From contig CM067076.1 in assembly GCA_033980235.1 (NCBI GenBank), positions 32,150,383 to 32,214,382 of the forward strand: a stretch of DNA of 64,000 bases, given 5' to 3'. Position 1 is the first letter of the stretch; the number at the start of each line of letters is the position of its first letter. The stretch comes from Diadema setosum (lineage: Eukaryota; Echinodermata; Echinoidea; Diadematoida; Diadematidae). Below, one piece after another: positions 47,601 to 53,342 of the stretch. Below the pieces are notes generated by a model. It was not told the origin of the DNA. It was given only the letters and a program-made list of their open reading frames with translations, and made no database searches. The translations under genes were made by a program, and so were the position numbers.

Positions 47601-50600
47601 ACCAATGAATCACTTTATTGACATATAAACATTTACTATTTACACCCTTGTACCTTTCCTTAATAGAAACACTTCTCAATGAGCTAATTGTGTGCAAAAT
47701 ATCAATATGATGTATTTCAGTGTAATTTCTCACAAGCATGACATTCACCCCCCCCCCCCCCACACACACACACACAGAAAAAAAAGTAGTATCGTCAGTC
47801 ATAATCATAATCATAATTGGTTCAATGGTGTTTCCCAAGAAAAAACAAATGCCGGGAATATGACTCGGAGTGGAATGCATGTTCTCAGAGCCTCCTTCCA
47901 AAGAAGATTTGTCAACCTAAAACTGAGCACGATGTCATTTACAAGAGCAACAGTCAAATGCTAGCATCAAGATTGATTTTGCCTCAGTTTTTGCTACTAA
48001 CACAAGATCCGTTGTCATAGATTATTTTTGGGGAAACTCTTTTTTTTTAACGAAACGGAGCCCCCACCCGGACAAATATTTATATTCCCGTTCGTGTCAT
48101 CATTTTTTTAACAGGTTGGCGTAGCTGTCTACGACGTGCAGAAAATTCGACAAAAGGCGAAATTCCATCATCTTGCCATTCAGGTAAGTTATGTTTCAAG
48201 TTCAAAAGGTAAAATAATGCTAAGTACAATGACAGGGGTAACTTTTTAACCGTTTGCAATCTACCCTTTTTGAATGCAATCGGGGAGGTGAAATTTGCTG
48301 ATATTGAGCATGTAGGTTTCGAACGTAAAAATGGTTGACGAGTTAACGTCAAAAATGGTTGACGATTTATTTTTGGTAACTTCACACGAGGTCGTCATGT
48401 CAGATTACAACGTTCCAGCTCGATTATTGAACAAAGCAAAACGAAAAAACATTAAAAAATACACATGAATTTACCTTAAAACAAAGAGGAAGAAAAGTAC
48501 GTTGAAAGAATTAATTTTTCATAACGACTTTATATCGAACTTTATATTTCCTGCGAGTTCTTCTAATGTTATTGTGAAGAATGGAGTAAAATCGAATTAG
48601 CAGCTTTGCCGTTACACTCTGCATGCTCTTTGCAAGCTCCTTTCCTCTATGTGCAGAAATGATGATGCATGGTACACGAGATTTCAATGTCATTACCTAG
48701 TGTTGATTGCGAAATCCCGATGTGTGCGACATCAACCAGAACATAGCAAATTTCAACAATATTTATGATTTTTAGAGATATGCAATTATCTCAGCCTGAA
48801 TCTTCATTCTTTGTATAATATCCCCTCCAATACTAAAACAAACAAATAGGTGGAGACGGTTCTTGAGATGCAGCGGCTGCTACCTGTATCCATCTGGAGT
48901 TCCGTGATGGTTGCTAGGAAACGGCTCCACCCTTACAGCGGAGGATGCTGCCCCGAAGTTACCCGGTGTTGCCGGAAGGTCGATGGTGACGCCAAGATTC
49001 TGAAGGAAGCCACAAAGATTTGCCTCAACAGCGCCACCACCGACGTAAGTTTTTTCTAATTGCATGATGTCCCAGACCACCAATTCCACGAACTGAAATG
49101 TGCAGTGGTAAAACGGTACTACACGTATCAGTATACACGTAACTCCATTGCCGAATGCCCCGGACCGGTCCCGCGAACGTGCACACAAAGGGATGATATA
49201 CCCGAATCTAGAGGCAGAGAACCAAAATCGCAGTTGCTTATGAAGAATTACAAATCTGAAATGATGAGTCATCGATGCTCATTTTTTTTTTCCTATCTGA
49301 AAAAAAAAGGTATGACACTGAGTTTATTCTTTTAACACAATTCAAAGACGTACAAAAAATAATACAAATATGACAAACGCGCCATCTCATCTCAATGTTT
49401 GCACAAAACGTAGAAGGTATGAATCAGCAAACTTTCAACGCACTTTCTCTCAGAATTATTTCGGTCATCGCGCATGTGCAGTAAGCCAGTTTGGAGTTGT
49501 CTTTGCGCATGAGCAGATTAAAGGATGTGTACACTTCCGGTCGAGGTGAGGATTTAGCTTTTAACGTTTTGCGAGATATTCAGAAACCACTCTATGAGAT
49601 GTCAAAGAGCATGCAGTTTTAAGGGGTATCAAAAGTTTATTCGATAAAAATCGGTTTTCAAATGGCAGAGATATCAAAAAACAAGGTGAAACAAAGAGAT
49701 CCTAATAAAGTTGAGGCATGTCGCCTTTTATTATTAGCACTTTTTTGGATATCTCAGCCATTTGAAAACCAATTTTCATCAAATAAACGTTGAATCCTTA
49801 TGCTCTTTCATATTTCATAAGAGGCTTTTCACTATCTCACTTAGGAATGTTCAAAACATGAATCCCCATGGACATCTCAACCAGTACTGTATACAGTCCC
49901 TTTAAGGTCATCTGAGAACCAACGATAATGAGACACAATTTTGACTGCGCCTGAATAATTTTCTTTACGTTGCAGTGAAAGGACATTCTAAACATTGGAG
50001 CTTGTTAGTATAAAAGCAATTTGGATGACGTGACTGTGTGATATCTAGCTTTACACCCCTACCCCCTCCCCCGGTTCAAAATTCGCGATGATATGCACCA
50101 CTGCGAACTGCGTACTAAGTCTGTTAGGCTTTGATAAGGTTATTGAAGTGTTCGATGGGTTTCATGCCGTGTCACGCTTCACGTAATCATGTAAACCAAC
50201 TGCGAGACAGCTCTTCACTTTAACCCATATTATTACTAGATTCTAAAATTTCCGTAGACTTTACCCAGGATTTGTTGGTTTCCCGCAGGCGACGAATTAA
50301 AGTTACCATCCGGTCTGTAGGATATGGCCATGCTGCGTAGTGACTAGAGGAATTAGCCTAAACTGTGTTATAGTAGGTCATCTGGACTGAAAAGACTTAC
50401 GAGCGCAAAGCGAAGTTGCTTTGGGCAAACGCGTCCACGGTAAATGGTTCGGAACTATAAGTTGAACCAGGAGTCTGACTAAAGCCATTAATTGCTATGA
50501 TTCAAGCATTGGGTTGGAGCCCGACCCTTATTCAAGCATTCAAGAAAACAAAGACACATAAGGAATTGGCTTGGGTTAACACTTTCATGGTCTACACAAT

Positions 50601-52200
50601 ACTTGGACAATAAATGGTATTTCGGACAGACATCTGTGTTTGTGACGTGATTTTACGGCTGTCCAGTATATGCTGTGCTACAATCCAATCCTGTTCCTCT
50701 TTCTCCATGCTGACAGAATTTCGTACACACGTTAACATTCCAAAGGCTACTGAATCAAATTTCCTATTCCTAAATAGGAGGTTTGGTTCCAGTTTGGCTG
50801 TAATAGGATTTGTATGATGAGCAGAGGTAAAAGGATTTATACGATGAGCTCCCAATTTAAAAAAAAAAAAAGCATCAACATACGGTTGAGCTTGTCTATT
50901 AGCATCAATTAGATTGTTCATAGAAATTCACGGACTCAACTCATGTGACTCGCAAAACATTCAAATTAATCTGATGTTACGGATATTACTCTTTCTTGCT
51001 TTGTAATTATACTCTTTTACGTTTGGCAGCTGTTGAGACGCCTGAATTATGTGAAGGAAAGAAAATAAAGATCAGCACATGTTTTCACTTTTCACGCCTC
51101 CTCTAATTCTGCATTTAAATTTGACTAATGTAATTCCGACGGAACGGGGAAAGATCTTCGACCCTTTCATTTAGCTCCCTTTCGTTGAAGATTGTAGGTC
51201 TATTATAATATAATGTAGCACCAACCATGTGGAACAGGCTACCTGGTAGCATTAGGAACATTCATAACCTCAAAACTTTTCAGTCACGCCGTGAGTATCA
51301 TCTGTTTATCAAGGAGTATAGAACATCCTAGTTATCATTTGCATATACGTGTTTTTGTTAGATGTCTCAATTTATTTAACTTATTCATTGAATTATGCTG
51401 CTGAGTAATTATAAAGAAGCAATTATTGTAGCGCCTTGAGTGACATATTGTCAGAAAGTGCGCATTAGAAATATTTATTATTATCATTATTATTTTATCG
51501 AAGTTGTCAGAGGTAAAAGTTGCAGTTTCAGTTATATAGGCCCTACCTATATTAAAATAGAAATATGAGGACGTAGTTTGCCCAATTTCGAAAGCAGACA
51601 TTTAAAAGAGATGAAAAGAATACGGACTTTCAAAAGCGACAAAAAGGGGAAACAAAAGGAGTGACAATAATGTAGGTGCTACATCTCGAGATGGTCTGTT
51701 TATCATGTTTATTTTGAATAATCTGGATATTCTGTCGACATGATTTTTATGTCTACCGAAATTCACAGATATCCTTAAGTTCATACGTACAGTACGCATT
51801 AAGTACTTTGTCTTTTCATCTTACAGCTCTTTAACCGTTTTACCGGTGCAAACTTTTCTTTAATTCGTCGCCTGATCAACATATTCATTCTTGTGTTGTT
51901 GTTATTATTTTTCTTGTTGTTTTAATTCTTCAATACACTTCCGCTGTGTCTACTTCATAGCAGGGAGAAACGTACAAAGAGAGACTGTCCAGCGATCAGT
52001 TCTACGCCGGCGCGACCAAGAAACTCGACGATATCGACCGGAAGGTGGACTCGGCTACCAGCGACCAATCGAAGAAAGATCATGACATCCAGCGTCGCTT
52101 CGAACGCCTCGAGCGCAAAGTGGACGCGCTGCTCTCCAGCCGTAACCGGCGGGTGAAGCTGGAAGCCCCCTCGGACAGTAACCGGGAAGCAGCGAAATGA
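24898..52200 (+). CDS. trpa: TRPA-family cation channel, complete 21-exon gene
   Basis: Whole-gene entry; exons follow separately. The spliced frame is 4047 nt (1348 residues plus TGA), all introns GT-AG and all phases consistent. TRPA channels are tetrameric non-selective cation channels of the plasma membrane that sense chemicals, temperature or mechanical stimuli. Visible order: a basic N-terminus (1-55); about 13 ankyrin repeats (about 65-730) broken by a Gly/Ser-rich and acidic insert (about 345-485); linker with [12 protein letters not shown] matching human LPECMKVLLDFC; low-complexity segment (784-884); S1 (about 912-934), S2 (971-992), S3 (1009-1024), S4 (about 1045-1073), S5 (about 1085-1102), pore loop (1107-1130), S6 (1161-1186) ending [12 protein letters not shown] like human MNLLIGLAVGDI; then a coiled coil (about 1280-1325). 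It is longer than human TRPA1 mainly through the inserts. The subtype within TRPA is uncertain. Confidence 0.95.
28480..28850. mobile_element. Foldback family A copy in intron 1
   Basis: Both arms are present: AGAGCATACAATTCTAAGAG / TGGATGCTCTTTAATATTTC, and ATGGCTGAGATA / TCTCAGCCATTTCAAAAC. The centre is GGGTCCCAGCTTTTATTAGG. It ends CATCTCTTTAA. Confidence 0.75.
28952..29019. repeat. (TTTG)n microsatellite
   Basis: About 16 uninterrupted GTTT/TTTG units in channel intron 1. Confidence 0.95.
29848..30006 (+). CDS. trpa: TRPA channel exon 2 (residues 56-108)
   Basis: Acceptor CTCATCCTCTACAG|AGC, donor TTTGAC|GTGAGA, phase 0 at both ends. It encodes an ankyrin repeat with the [20 protein letters not shown] core. 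A second AG two bases downstream would break the frame and is rejected. The exon is GC-rich against an AT-rich intron. Confidence 0.9.
30159..30420. repeat. (ACT/CTA)n microsatellite in intron 2
   Basis: Two long pure runs (about 30159-30231 and 30320-30410) separated by imperfect CTA/CTG sequence. It fills most of the 450-bp intron 2 and stops 37 bp before exon 3. Confidence 0.95.
30457..30666 (+). CDS. trpa: TRPA channel exon 3 (residues 109-178)
   Basis: Acceptor ACTTTTCAG|GCT, donor GAGAC|GTAAGG, phase 0. It encodes two ankyrin repeats with cores [20 protein letters not shown] and [20 protein letters not shown]. Joining to exon 2 ([12 protein letters not shown]) gives a normal repeat boundary. 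Confidence 0.92.
31001..31363. mobile_element. Foldback family B copy 1
   Basis: A 363-bp palindrome from TTAAAGGAGGTGGCTAATAA to TTAGCCATCCCCTTTAA. Arms of about 165 bp share CTATTGTTGTGTGAAAATTA, TTTGCTTCAGAATGGTCTCA and AAGTAATGTGCAGTT. The centre holds CAGTGACGGGGCATTAA. TTAA at both ends. Copy 2 is at 37235. Confidence 0.85.
31490..31684. mobile_element. Pogo/mariner-like short TIR element
   Basis: The left end is ATACAATGTATTCCCTTTAT then AACGAAG, and the right end TTCGTTATAACGGGAGTGCA then ATGTATA. TTCGTTATAACG-like blocks repeat inside, and TA lies at the borders. The size (about 195 bp) fits a non-autonomous element. Confidence 0.6.
32112..32205 (+). CDS. trpa: TRPA channel exon 4 (residues 179-210)
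   Basis: Acceptor CGTCTTCCAG|TTG, donor ATCAAG|GTACGT, phase 0 in and 1 out. It encodes [20 protein letters not shown] and RKCLDQ, the start of an ankyrin repeat. The first residues are Trp-rich and atypical, so the acceptor could be slightly different, but no other AG keeps the frame as well. Confidence 0.85.
32206..33455 (+). other. Channel intron 4
   Basis: 1250 bp of AT-rich sequence. No repeat or gene could be named. Confidence 0.5.
33456..33723 (+). CDS. trpa: TRPA channel exon 5 (residues 210-299)
   Basis: It encodes a charged helix rich in Glu, Arg, Gln and Asp (about 213-240), then two ankyrin repeats ([20 protein letters not shown] and [20 protein letters not shown]). Donor CAGAA|GTGAGT, phase 2. 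Two acceptors keep the phase: 33456 (AACAG|CC) and 33466 (GCAAG|CC); they differ by three codons and the pyrimidine tract is weak for both. The repeat content leaves no doubt about the exon itself. Confidence 0.88.
33724..34466 (+). other. Channel intron 5
   Basis: 743 bp. It carries a C run with (CA)n at about 34350-34378. No gene seen. Confidence 0.5.
34467..35103 (+). CDS. trpa: TRPA channel exon 6 (residues 299-511), with Gly/Ser insert
   Basis: The largest exon. It begins in an ankyrin repeat ([20 protein letters not shown], then [14 protein letters not shown]). Residues about 349-420 are a Gly/Val/Ser low-complexity run built on GGSGV units encoded by a 15-bp minisatellite. An acidic segment follows (about 421-490), then a degenerate ankyrin repeat ([19 protein letters not shown]) that continues into exon 7. 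Acceptor TTCTAG|G, donor CTGAAG|GTAAAC, phase 2 in and 0 out. The insert stays open and in frame, so it is translated, and it sits between ankyrin repeats, where a flexible loop is tolerable. Confidence 0.93.
34634..34820 (+). repeat. Coding minisatellite, 15-bp GGTGGAAGCGGTGTT unit
   Basis: About ten tandem variants of GGTGGAAGCGGTGTT in exon 6, each coding for Gly-Gly-Ser-Gly-Val or a close variant. Units near 34730-34785 are the most uniform, so that part is the most recently expanded. Confidence 0.85.
35378..35469 (+). CDS. trpa: TRPA channel exon 7 (residues 512-542)
   Basis: Acceptor TCCTTTCAG|CTC, donor ACAGA|GTGAGT, phase 0 in and 2 out. It encodes [20 protein letters not shown] then [10 protein letters not shown], the end of one ankyrin repeat and the start of the next. 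Confidence 0.92.
35590..35862. repeat. (GATA)n microsatellite, long
   Basis: About 270 bp of GATA units with a few GAGA interruptions in channel intron 7. It generates false Ser/Ile/Tyr/Leu frames on the minus strand. Confidence 0.95.
35863..35945. repeat. Retroelement-like 3' tail motif
   Basis: (ATA)n is followed by TTGCATTTATATGGCGCTTC and TAAGCGCACTTTGC. This ATTTATAT-GCGCTT ... AAGCGC hairpin is common at the ends of invertebrate SINE/LINE copies. No coding part is attached. Confidence 0.4.
36082..36160. repeat. (GATA)n microsatellite, second tract
   Basis: About 80 bp of GATA units with GATGATA breaks, 220 bp after the first tract. Confidence 0.9.
36690..36893. mobile_element. Foldback element next to exon 8 acceptor
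   Basis: The left part has TGATTGATCTTACGATTGAT and CGCTCGAT. The right part has ATCGAGCGTAAGATCAATCG, and CGATCATACGCTCGAT mirrors ATCAAGCGTATG. It ends TTATGAAGCAGGCCCC, similar in style to the TTCATGAAACGG ... CCCC boundaries elsewhere. Its end is about 50 bp from exon 8. Confidence 0.6.
36944..37141 (+). CDS. trpa: TRPA channel exon 8 (residues 542-608)
   Basis: Acceptor AACGACAG|C completes the split Asp codon and gives [18 protein letters not shown], a seamless ankyrin repeat. A second repeat ([20 protein letters not shown]) and an acidic loop ([18 protein letters not shown]) follow. Donor AATCA|GTAATT is weak but is the only one that keeps the phase to exon 9; without splicing, a TAA would end the frame. 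Confidence 0.9.
37142..38493 (+). other. Channel intron 8
   Basis: 1352 bp containing a family B foldback (37235-37599). No gene in the remainder. Confidence 0.6.
37235..37599. mobile_element. Foldback family B copy 2, near-perfect hairpin
   Basis: 365 bp from TTAAAGGGGAAGGCTAGTAA to TTACTAGCCTTCCCCTTTAA. The arms match almost completely over about 165 bp, much better than in copy 1, so this insertion is younger. The palindrome produces nearly identical false 68-codon frames on both strands. Confidence 0.9.
38494..38614 (+). CDS. trpa: TRPA channel exon 9 (residues 608-648)
   Basis: Acceptor GGACGCAG|G, donor CAGGAG|GTACGA, phase 2 in and 0 out. It encodes [20 protein letters not shown] and [13 protein letters not shown], a canonical ankyrin repeat. 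Confidence 0.93.
38615..39397 (+). other. Channel intron 9
   Basis: 783 bp, with a (GA)n/(GACA)n purine tract at about 39035-39100 and a C-rich tract ahead of the acceptor. Confidence 0.5.
39398..39537 (+). CDS. trpa: TRPA channel exon 10 (residues 649-695)
   Basis: Acceptor CCCCCTCAG|GCT, donor CAAGA|GTACGT, phase 0 in and 2 out. It encodes [20 protein letters not shown] and [18 protein letters not shown], one full ankyrin repeat and the start of the last. Confidence 0.94.
39538..40486 (+). other. Channel intron 10
   Basis: 949 bp with a 25-base A run (39938-39963) and most of the 189-bp tandem duplication described separately. Confidence 0.6.
40131..40507 (+). repeat. 189-bp tandem duplication spanning the exon 11 acceptor
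   Basis: Copy 1 is 40131-40319 and copy 2 is 40320-40507. I count about three substitutions between them (for example GCGTGTTTTT / GCGTATTTTT and CATGCATAA / CATGCCTAA), so it is recent. Each copy contains the acceptor TTGCCATAG and the first exon 11 codons (AACGTTGCCAATCTCCTCCT). Only the second copy continues into the rest of exon 11. Confidence 0.93.
40487..40608 (+). CDS. trpa: TRPA channel exon 11 (residues 695-736)
   Basis: Acceptor TTGCCATAG|G completes the split Glu codon. The reading is [20 protein letters not shown], then a basic linker ([14 protein letters not shown]). Donor TGCCCG|GTACGT, phase 2 in and 1 out. This is the last ankyrin repeat and the start of the TRPA linker domain. 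The pyrimidine tract before the acceptor is poor, and a duplicate acceptor lies 189 bp upstream. Confidence 0.9.
40609..41739 (+). other. Channel intron 11
   Basis: 1131 bp. It has a purine-rich GAA/GGA stretch near 40915-40985 and a long T tract before the acceptor. No gene. Confidence 0.5.
41740..41883 (+). CDS. trpa: TRPA channel exon 12 (residues 736-784)
   Basis: Acceptor TGTTTGTAG|CT, donor ATAAGG|GTACGA, phase 1 to 1. It encodes [20 protein letters not shown] then [17 protein letters not shown]. It aligns without gaps to the linker of human TRPA1 after LP. The position of human Cys621 is Val737, and the next Cys (DKC, Cys745) is kept. Confidence 0.94.
41884..42642 (+). other. Channel intron 12
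   Basis: 759 bp with a short CACAATTC repeat at about 42490-42545. Nothing else. Confidence 0.5.
42643..42944 (+). CDS. trpa: TRPA channel exon 13 (residues 784-884)
   Basis: Acceptor GTTTTGCAG|CT, donor GAGATG|GTAAGC, phase 1 in and 0 out. It encodes a hydrophilic, low-complexity segment rich in Gly, Lys, Ser and Pro (for example [20 protein letters not shown]), ending [11 protein letters not shown]. It lies where human TRPA1 has its shorter pre-S1 linker, so this part is expanded here. I cannot assign secondary structure. Confidence 0.9.
42945..43353 (+). other. Channel intron 13 with telomere-like repeat
   Basis: 409 bp. Positions about 42970-43095 hold GGGCAATTACCCCCGGGG, AACCCGGACCC and a CCTAAACCTAACCCTAACC stretch, then GGGGGTATTTGCCC, apparently one dispersed short repeat. 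Confidence 0.55.
43354..43677 (+). CDS. trpa: TRPA channel exon 14 (residues 885-992): S1 and S2
   Basis: Acceptor GAGGACAG|GTC, donor CGCGAG|GTAACA, phase 0. It starts with [20 protein letters not shown], which matches human IELLNHPVCKEYLLMKWLAY. S1 (about 912-934) is [18 protein letters not shown]. The S1-S2 loop follows with no Asn-X-Ser/Thr site. S2 (about 971-992) is [20 protein letters not shown]. This is the strongest family signature in the gene. Confidence 0.96.
43678..44334 (+). other. Channel intron 14
   Basis: 657 bp, with an (AATTG)n repeat at 44101-44226. Confidence 0.6.
44101..44226. repeat. (TGAAT)n pentanucleotide repeat
   Basis: About 25 units of TGAAT with scattered variants (CTGAAT, TAAAT). 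A shorter relative occurs at 27067-27105 in intron 1. Confidence 0.95.
44335..44472 (+). CDS. trpa: TRPA channel exon 15 (residues 993-1038): S3
   Basis: Acceptor ATAAACCAG|GTG, donor CGAAGG|GTATGT, phase 0. It encodes the S2-S3 linker [18 protein letters not shown] and S3 (about 1009-1024, [14 protein letters not shown]). The sequence pattern follows human RNYFMDISNVLEWIIYTTG. Confidence 0.94.
44473..45079 (+). other. Channel intron 15 with (AT)n
   Basis: 607 bp. An (AT)n tract covers 44571-44630. No gene. Confidence 0.6.
45080..45188 (+). CDS. trpa: TRPA channel exon 16 (residues 1039-1075): S4
   Basis: Acceptor CTTTTCTCAG|GAC, donor GACTG|GTTAGT, phase 0 in and 1 out. [20 protein letters not shown] then [16 protein letters not shown] is nearly superimposable on human LQWQCGAIAVYFYWMNFLLY and LQRFENCGIFIVML. 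A single Arg in this segment is as expected for TRPA channels, which lack a regular charged S4. Confidence 0.96.
45189..45893 (+). other. Channel intron 16
   Basis: 705 bp, holding the ATTTCGT foldback (45258-45499) and a pyrimidine-rich tract (about 45572-45620). Confidence 0.6.
45258..45499. mobile_element. Foldback made of repeated ATTTCGT...ACGAAAT palindromes
   Basis: Outer ends are AATTTGTATGGAGCGCCAA and TTGGCGCTCCATACAAATT. Inside lie about eleven ATTTCGT or ACGAAAT half-sites in near-regular spacing, many forming short palindromes such as ATTTCGTNACGAAAT, with TGATC between them. The arrangement is symmetrical about the centre, near 45375. There is no coding capacity. Confidence 0.85.
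45894..45985 (+). CDS. trpa: TRPA channel exon 17 (residues 1075-1105): S5
   Basis: Acceptor TTTTTTTTCAG|AA, donor AACCAG|GTATAG, phase 1 in and 0 out. [20 protein letters not shown] and [11 protein letters not shown] match the human EVILKTLLRSTVVFIFLLLA and FGLSFYILLNLQ pattern, giving S5 at about 1085-1102. Confidence 0.95.
45986..47248 (+). other. Channel intron 17
   Basis: 1263 bp with a TCC/TCA trinucleotide run at 47020-47160 shortly before the acceptor. No gene. Confidence 0.6.
47020..47160. repeat. (TCT/TCC/TCA)n trinucleotide repeat
   Basis: About 140 bp of TCT, TCC and mostly TCA units, ending 90 bp before exon 18. It causes false poly-Ser, poly-His and poly-Met frames. Confidence 0.95.
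47249..47476 (+). CDS. trpa: TRPA channel exon 18 (residues 1106-1181): pore and S6
   Basis: Acceptor CTTCACGCAG|CAA, donor CTCTTG|GTGAGC, phase 0. The pore helix and filter read [20 protein letters not shown] (1112-1131), aligned with human LLSIIQTFSMMLGDINYRES. The human filter Gly-Asp becomes Asp1124-Asp1125. An acidic outer turret follows (MDEDENF), then S6 (about 1161-1181, [20 protein letters not shown]). Confidence 0.95.
47477..48114 (+). other. Channel intron 18
   Basis: 638 bp with a poly-C/(CA)n tract at 47748-47776. No gene. Confidence 0.5.
48115..48183 (+). CDS. trpa: TRPA channel exon 19 (residues 1182-1204)
   Basis: Acceptor TTTTTAACAG|GTT, donor ATTCAG|GTAAGT, phase 0. [20 protein letters not shown] and AIQ match human IGLAVGDIAEVQKHASLKRI and AMQ, the end of S6 and the post-S6 helix typical of TRPA. 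Confidence 0.95.
48184..48849 (+). other. Channel intron 19
   Basis: 666 bp of AT-rich sequence with nothing recognisable. Confidence 0.5.
48850..49044 (+). CDS. trpa: TRPA channel exon 20 (residues 1205-1269)
   Basis: Acceptor AACAAATAG|GTG has a weak pyrimidine tract; donor ACCGAC|GTAAGT, phase 0. [20 protein letters not shown] follows the human VELHTSLEKKLPLWFLRKV pattern. A Cys-rich turn ([14 protein letters not shown], four Cys in about ten residues) comes after, then a helix [16 protein letters not shown]. The Cys cluster is in the cytosol and could be redox-sensitive; that is inference. Confidence 0.92.
49518..49905. mobile_element. Foldback family A copy in intron 20
   Basis: It runs from TTAAAGGATGTGTACACTTC to ACAGTCCCTTTAA. 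Arms with AAATGGCAGAGATATC / GATATCTCAGCCATTTGAAA and TTTATTCGATAAAAATCGGT / CCAATTTTCATCAAATAAAC. Confidence 0.75.
51215..51495 (+). pseudogene. Non-LTR retrotransposon 3' relic (C-terminal tail of RT protein)
   Basis: The frame 51215-51331 reads [20 protein letters not shown] then [18 protein letters not shown] and a stop. The order P-x-x-WN-x-LP-x-x-IR followed by a NLKTF helix is the usual C-terminus of CR1/Jockey-group reverse transcriptase proteins. After the stop come about 160 bp including GTAGCGCCTTGAGTGAC and an ATT-rich tail (to about 51495), like a LINE 3' end. There is an in-frame stop directly upstream and no polymerase domain, so this is a 5'-truncated dead copy. Confidence 0.7.
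51961..52200 (+). CDS. trpa: TRPA channel exon 21 (residues 1270-1348), stop
   Basis: Phase 0. The acceptor is TAG CAG in tandem; use of the second would drop the first Gln. It encodes a charged helix with heptad spacing ([20 protein letters not shown], then [19 protein letters not shown]), a likely tetramerisation coiled coil as in other TRPA channels, and a short basic tail ending NREAAK and TGA. Confidence 0.92.
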   Translation, partial: QGETYKERLSSDQFYAGATKKLDDIDRKVDSATSDQSKKDHDIQRRFERLERKVDALLSSRNRRVKLEAPSDSNREAAK

Positions 52201-52480
52201 GACAGGCGCATCGAGAACTTGATCGAGAATGCTGAACTGGGTCGAATTCTTGAACGACCAGGACAAGCATTGACTCTCTCCATGCCGCAGACAAAATGCT
52301 TATGTATAATGTCAATAGGATTTTAGGATGGCGGTCGCTAGAGGGTTAAGCTGATGTCGTTAGATCACAACAGAGTTTAGCAGAGAGTTTATTATGTTAA
52401 GTTTTTCATGTTACAAATTACGATGACATTTTATTGTCCAGCAAAAAGCTTGAAAGCAATAAAACTGTTCATATATTATG
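52201..52480 (+). other. Channel 3' UTR
   Basis: Sequence from the stop to just after the poly(A) signal at 52458. The exact cleavage site cannot be read from DNA alone. Confidence 0.6.
52458..52463 (+). terminator. Poly(A) signal AATAAA
   Basis: A canonical AATAAA 258 bp after the channel stop codon, followed within 30-50 bases by T- and GT-rich sequence (TTATGTTTGTTTC), as expected for a cleavage site. Confidence 0.65.
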
Positions 52481-52559
52481 TTTGTTTCTATTTTGTTTTT
52501 CTGTTTTTAAGGTTTTTTCACATGTCAACTGGTCGAGAATAGAGTGTTTGTTTGTGACG

Positions 52560-52916
52560 TTAAAGGTCCAGTTTACCTTTGGGAGCAGTGATTTCAAAAA
52601 TGTTCAAGATATCACATTTGATGCATATGTGTAGGTCTGTTGTATCATAAAACATCCTACCATATGAAATATTTGCAATAAAACCTAAAATATAAGGAGA
52701 TATAAGGGTTTTTCTCAGTAAACCGTAACTGTATACGGTTTAGTCTGGAAATATTTTTATTATAACTATTGTTCACATTTTGTGTATTTAACAACACTTC
52801 ACATCAATTATACGGATTCAAATTTTGACAGTGGTTGTTTCTATCCCTAACTCACATTTTAGAACTATTTTAAAGCACTAATGCTTTAACCTGCAAATGG
52901 TAAATTATGCCTTTAA
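52560..52916 (+). mobile_element. Foldback family C copy, complete
   Basis: 357 bp from TTAAAGGTCCAGTTTACCTT to GGTAAATTATGCCTTTAA. It contains GATGCATATGTGTAGGTC, CAATAAAACCTAAAATATAA, a central CCGTAACTGTATACGG palindrome and TTTCTATCCCTAACTCACAT. It lies just after the channel's 3' end. Confidence 0.85.
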
Positions 52917-53001
52917 TGACATATCGCAATGCAAAACGACATTATCTTTTCCCCCAATTTTATATGCCAAGATGCTGAATGGACACGCAGGCCTAATAAT
53001 C

Positions 53002-53342
53002 TTAAAGGGATTGCATAGTTTTGGTTGATACCTTATACTTCAGGTTTATAACATTTGTTGGTGAGACAATGAGAAGCATCTTATGAAAACGTGAAAGAGG
53101 ATGTAATCCTTGGAGGAATTCAACGTTAATTTGATGAAAATTGGTTTTGAAATGGCCAGATGGCTGAGATATCCAAAACAGGGCGATCCTAATAAAAGGA
53201 TGGGAACCACCTTTCATCAAATAAACTTTGAATTCCTCTTAGAATGGTATGTTCTGTACTATTTTGTAAGTGGTTTCTTGGTATCTCACAAAAAGGTAAA
53301 AGCCCAATCCTCATCTGCACCAATACTAAACTATCCCTTTAA
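53002..53342. mobile_element. Foldback family A copy
   Basis: It runs from TTAAAGGGATTGCATAGTTT to ACTATCCCTTTAA. Part of the right arm is deleted at the centre (the CACCTTT joins straight to CATCAAATAAACTTTGAATT). Confidence 0.8.

Larger units (their letters stand above)
49045..51960 (+). other. Channel intron 20 (2916 bp)
   Basis: It contains a family A foldback (49518-49905) and a non-LTR retrotransposon relic (51215-51495). The remaining sequence has no gene. The acceptor is of NAGNAG type. Confidence 0.6.
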
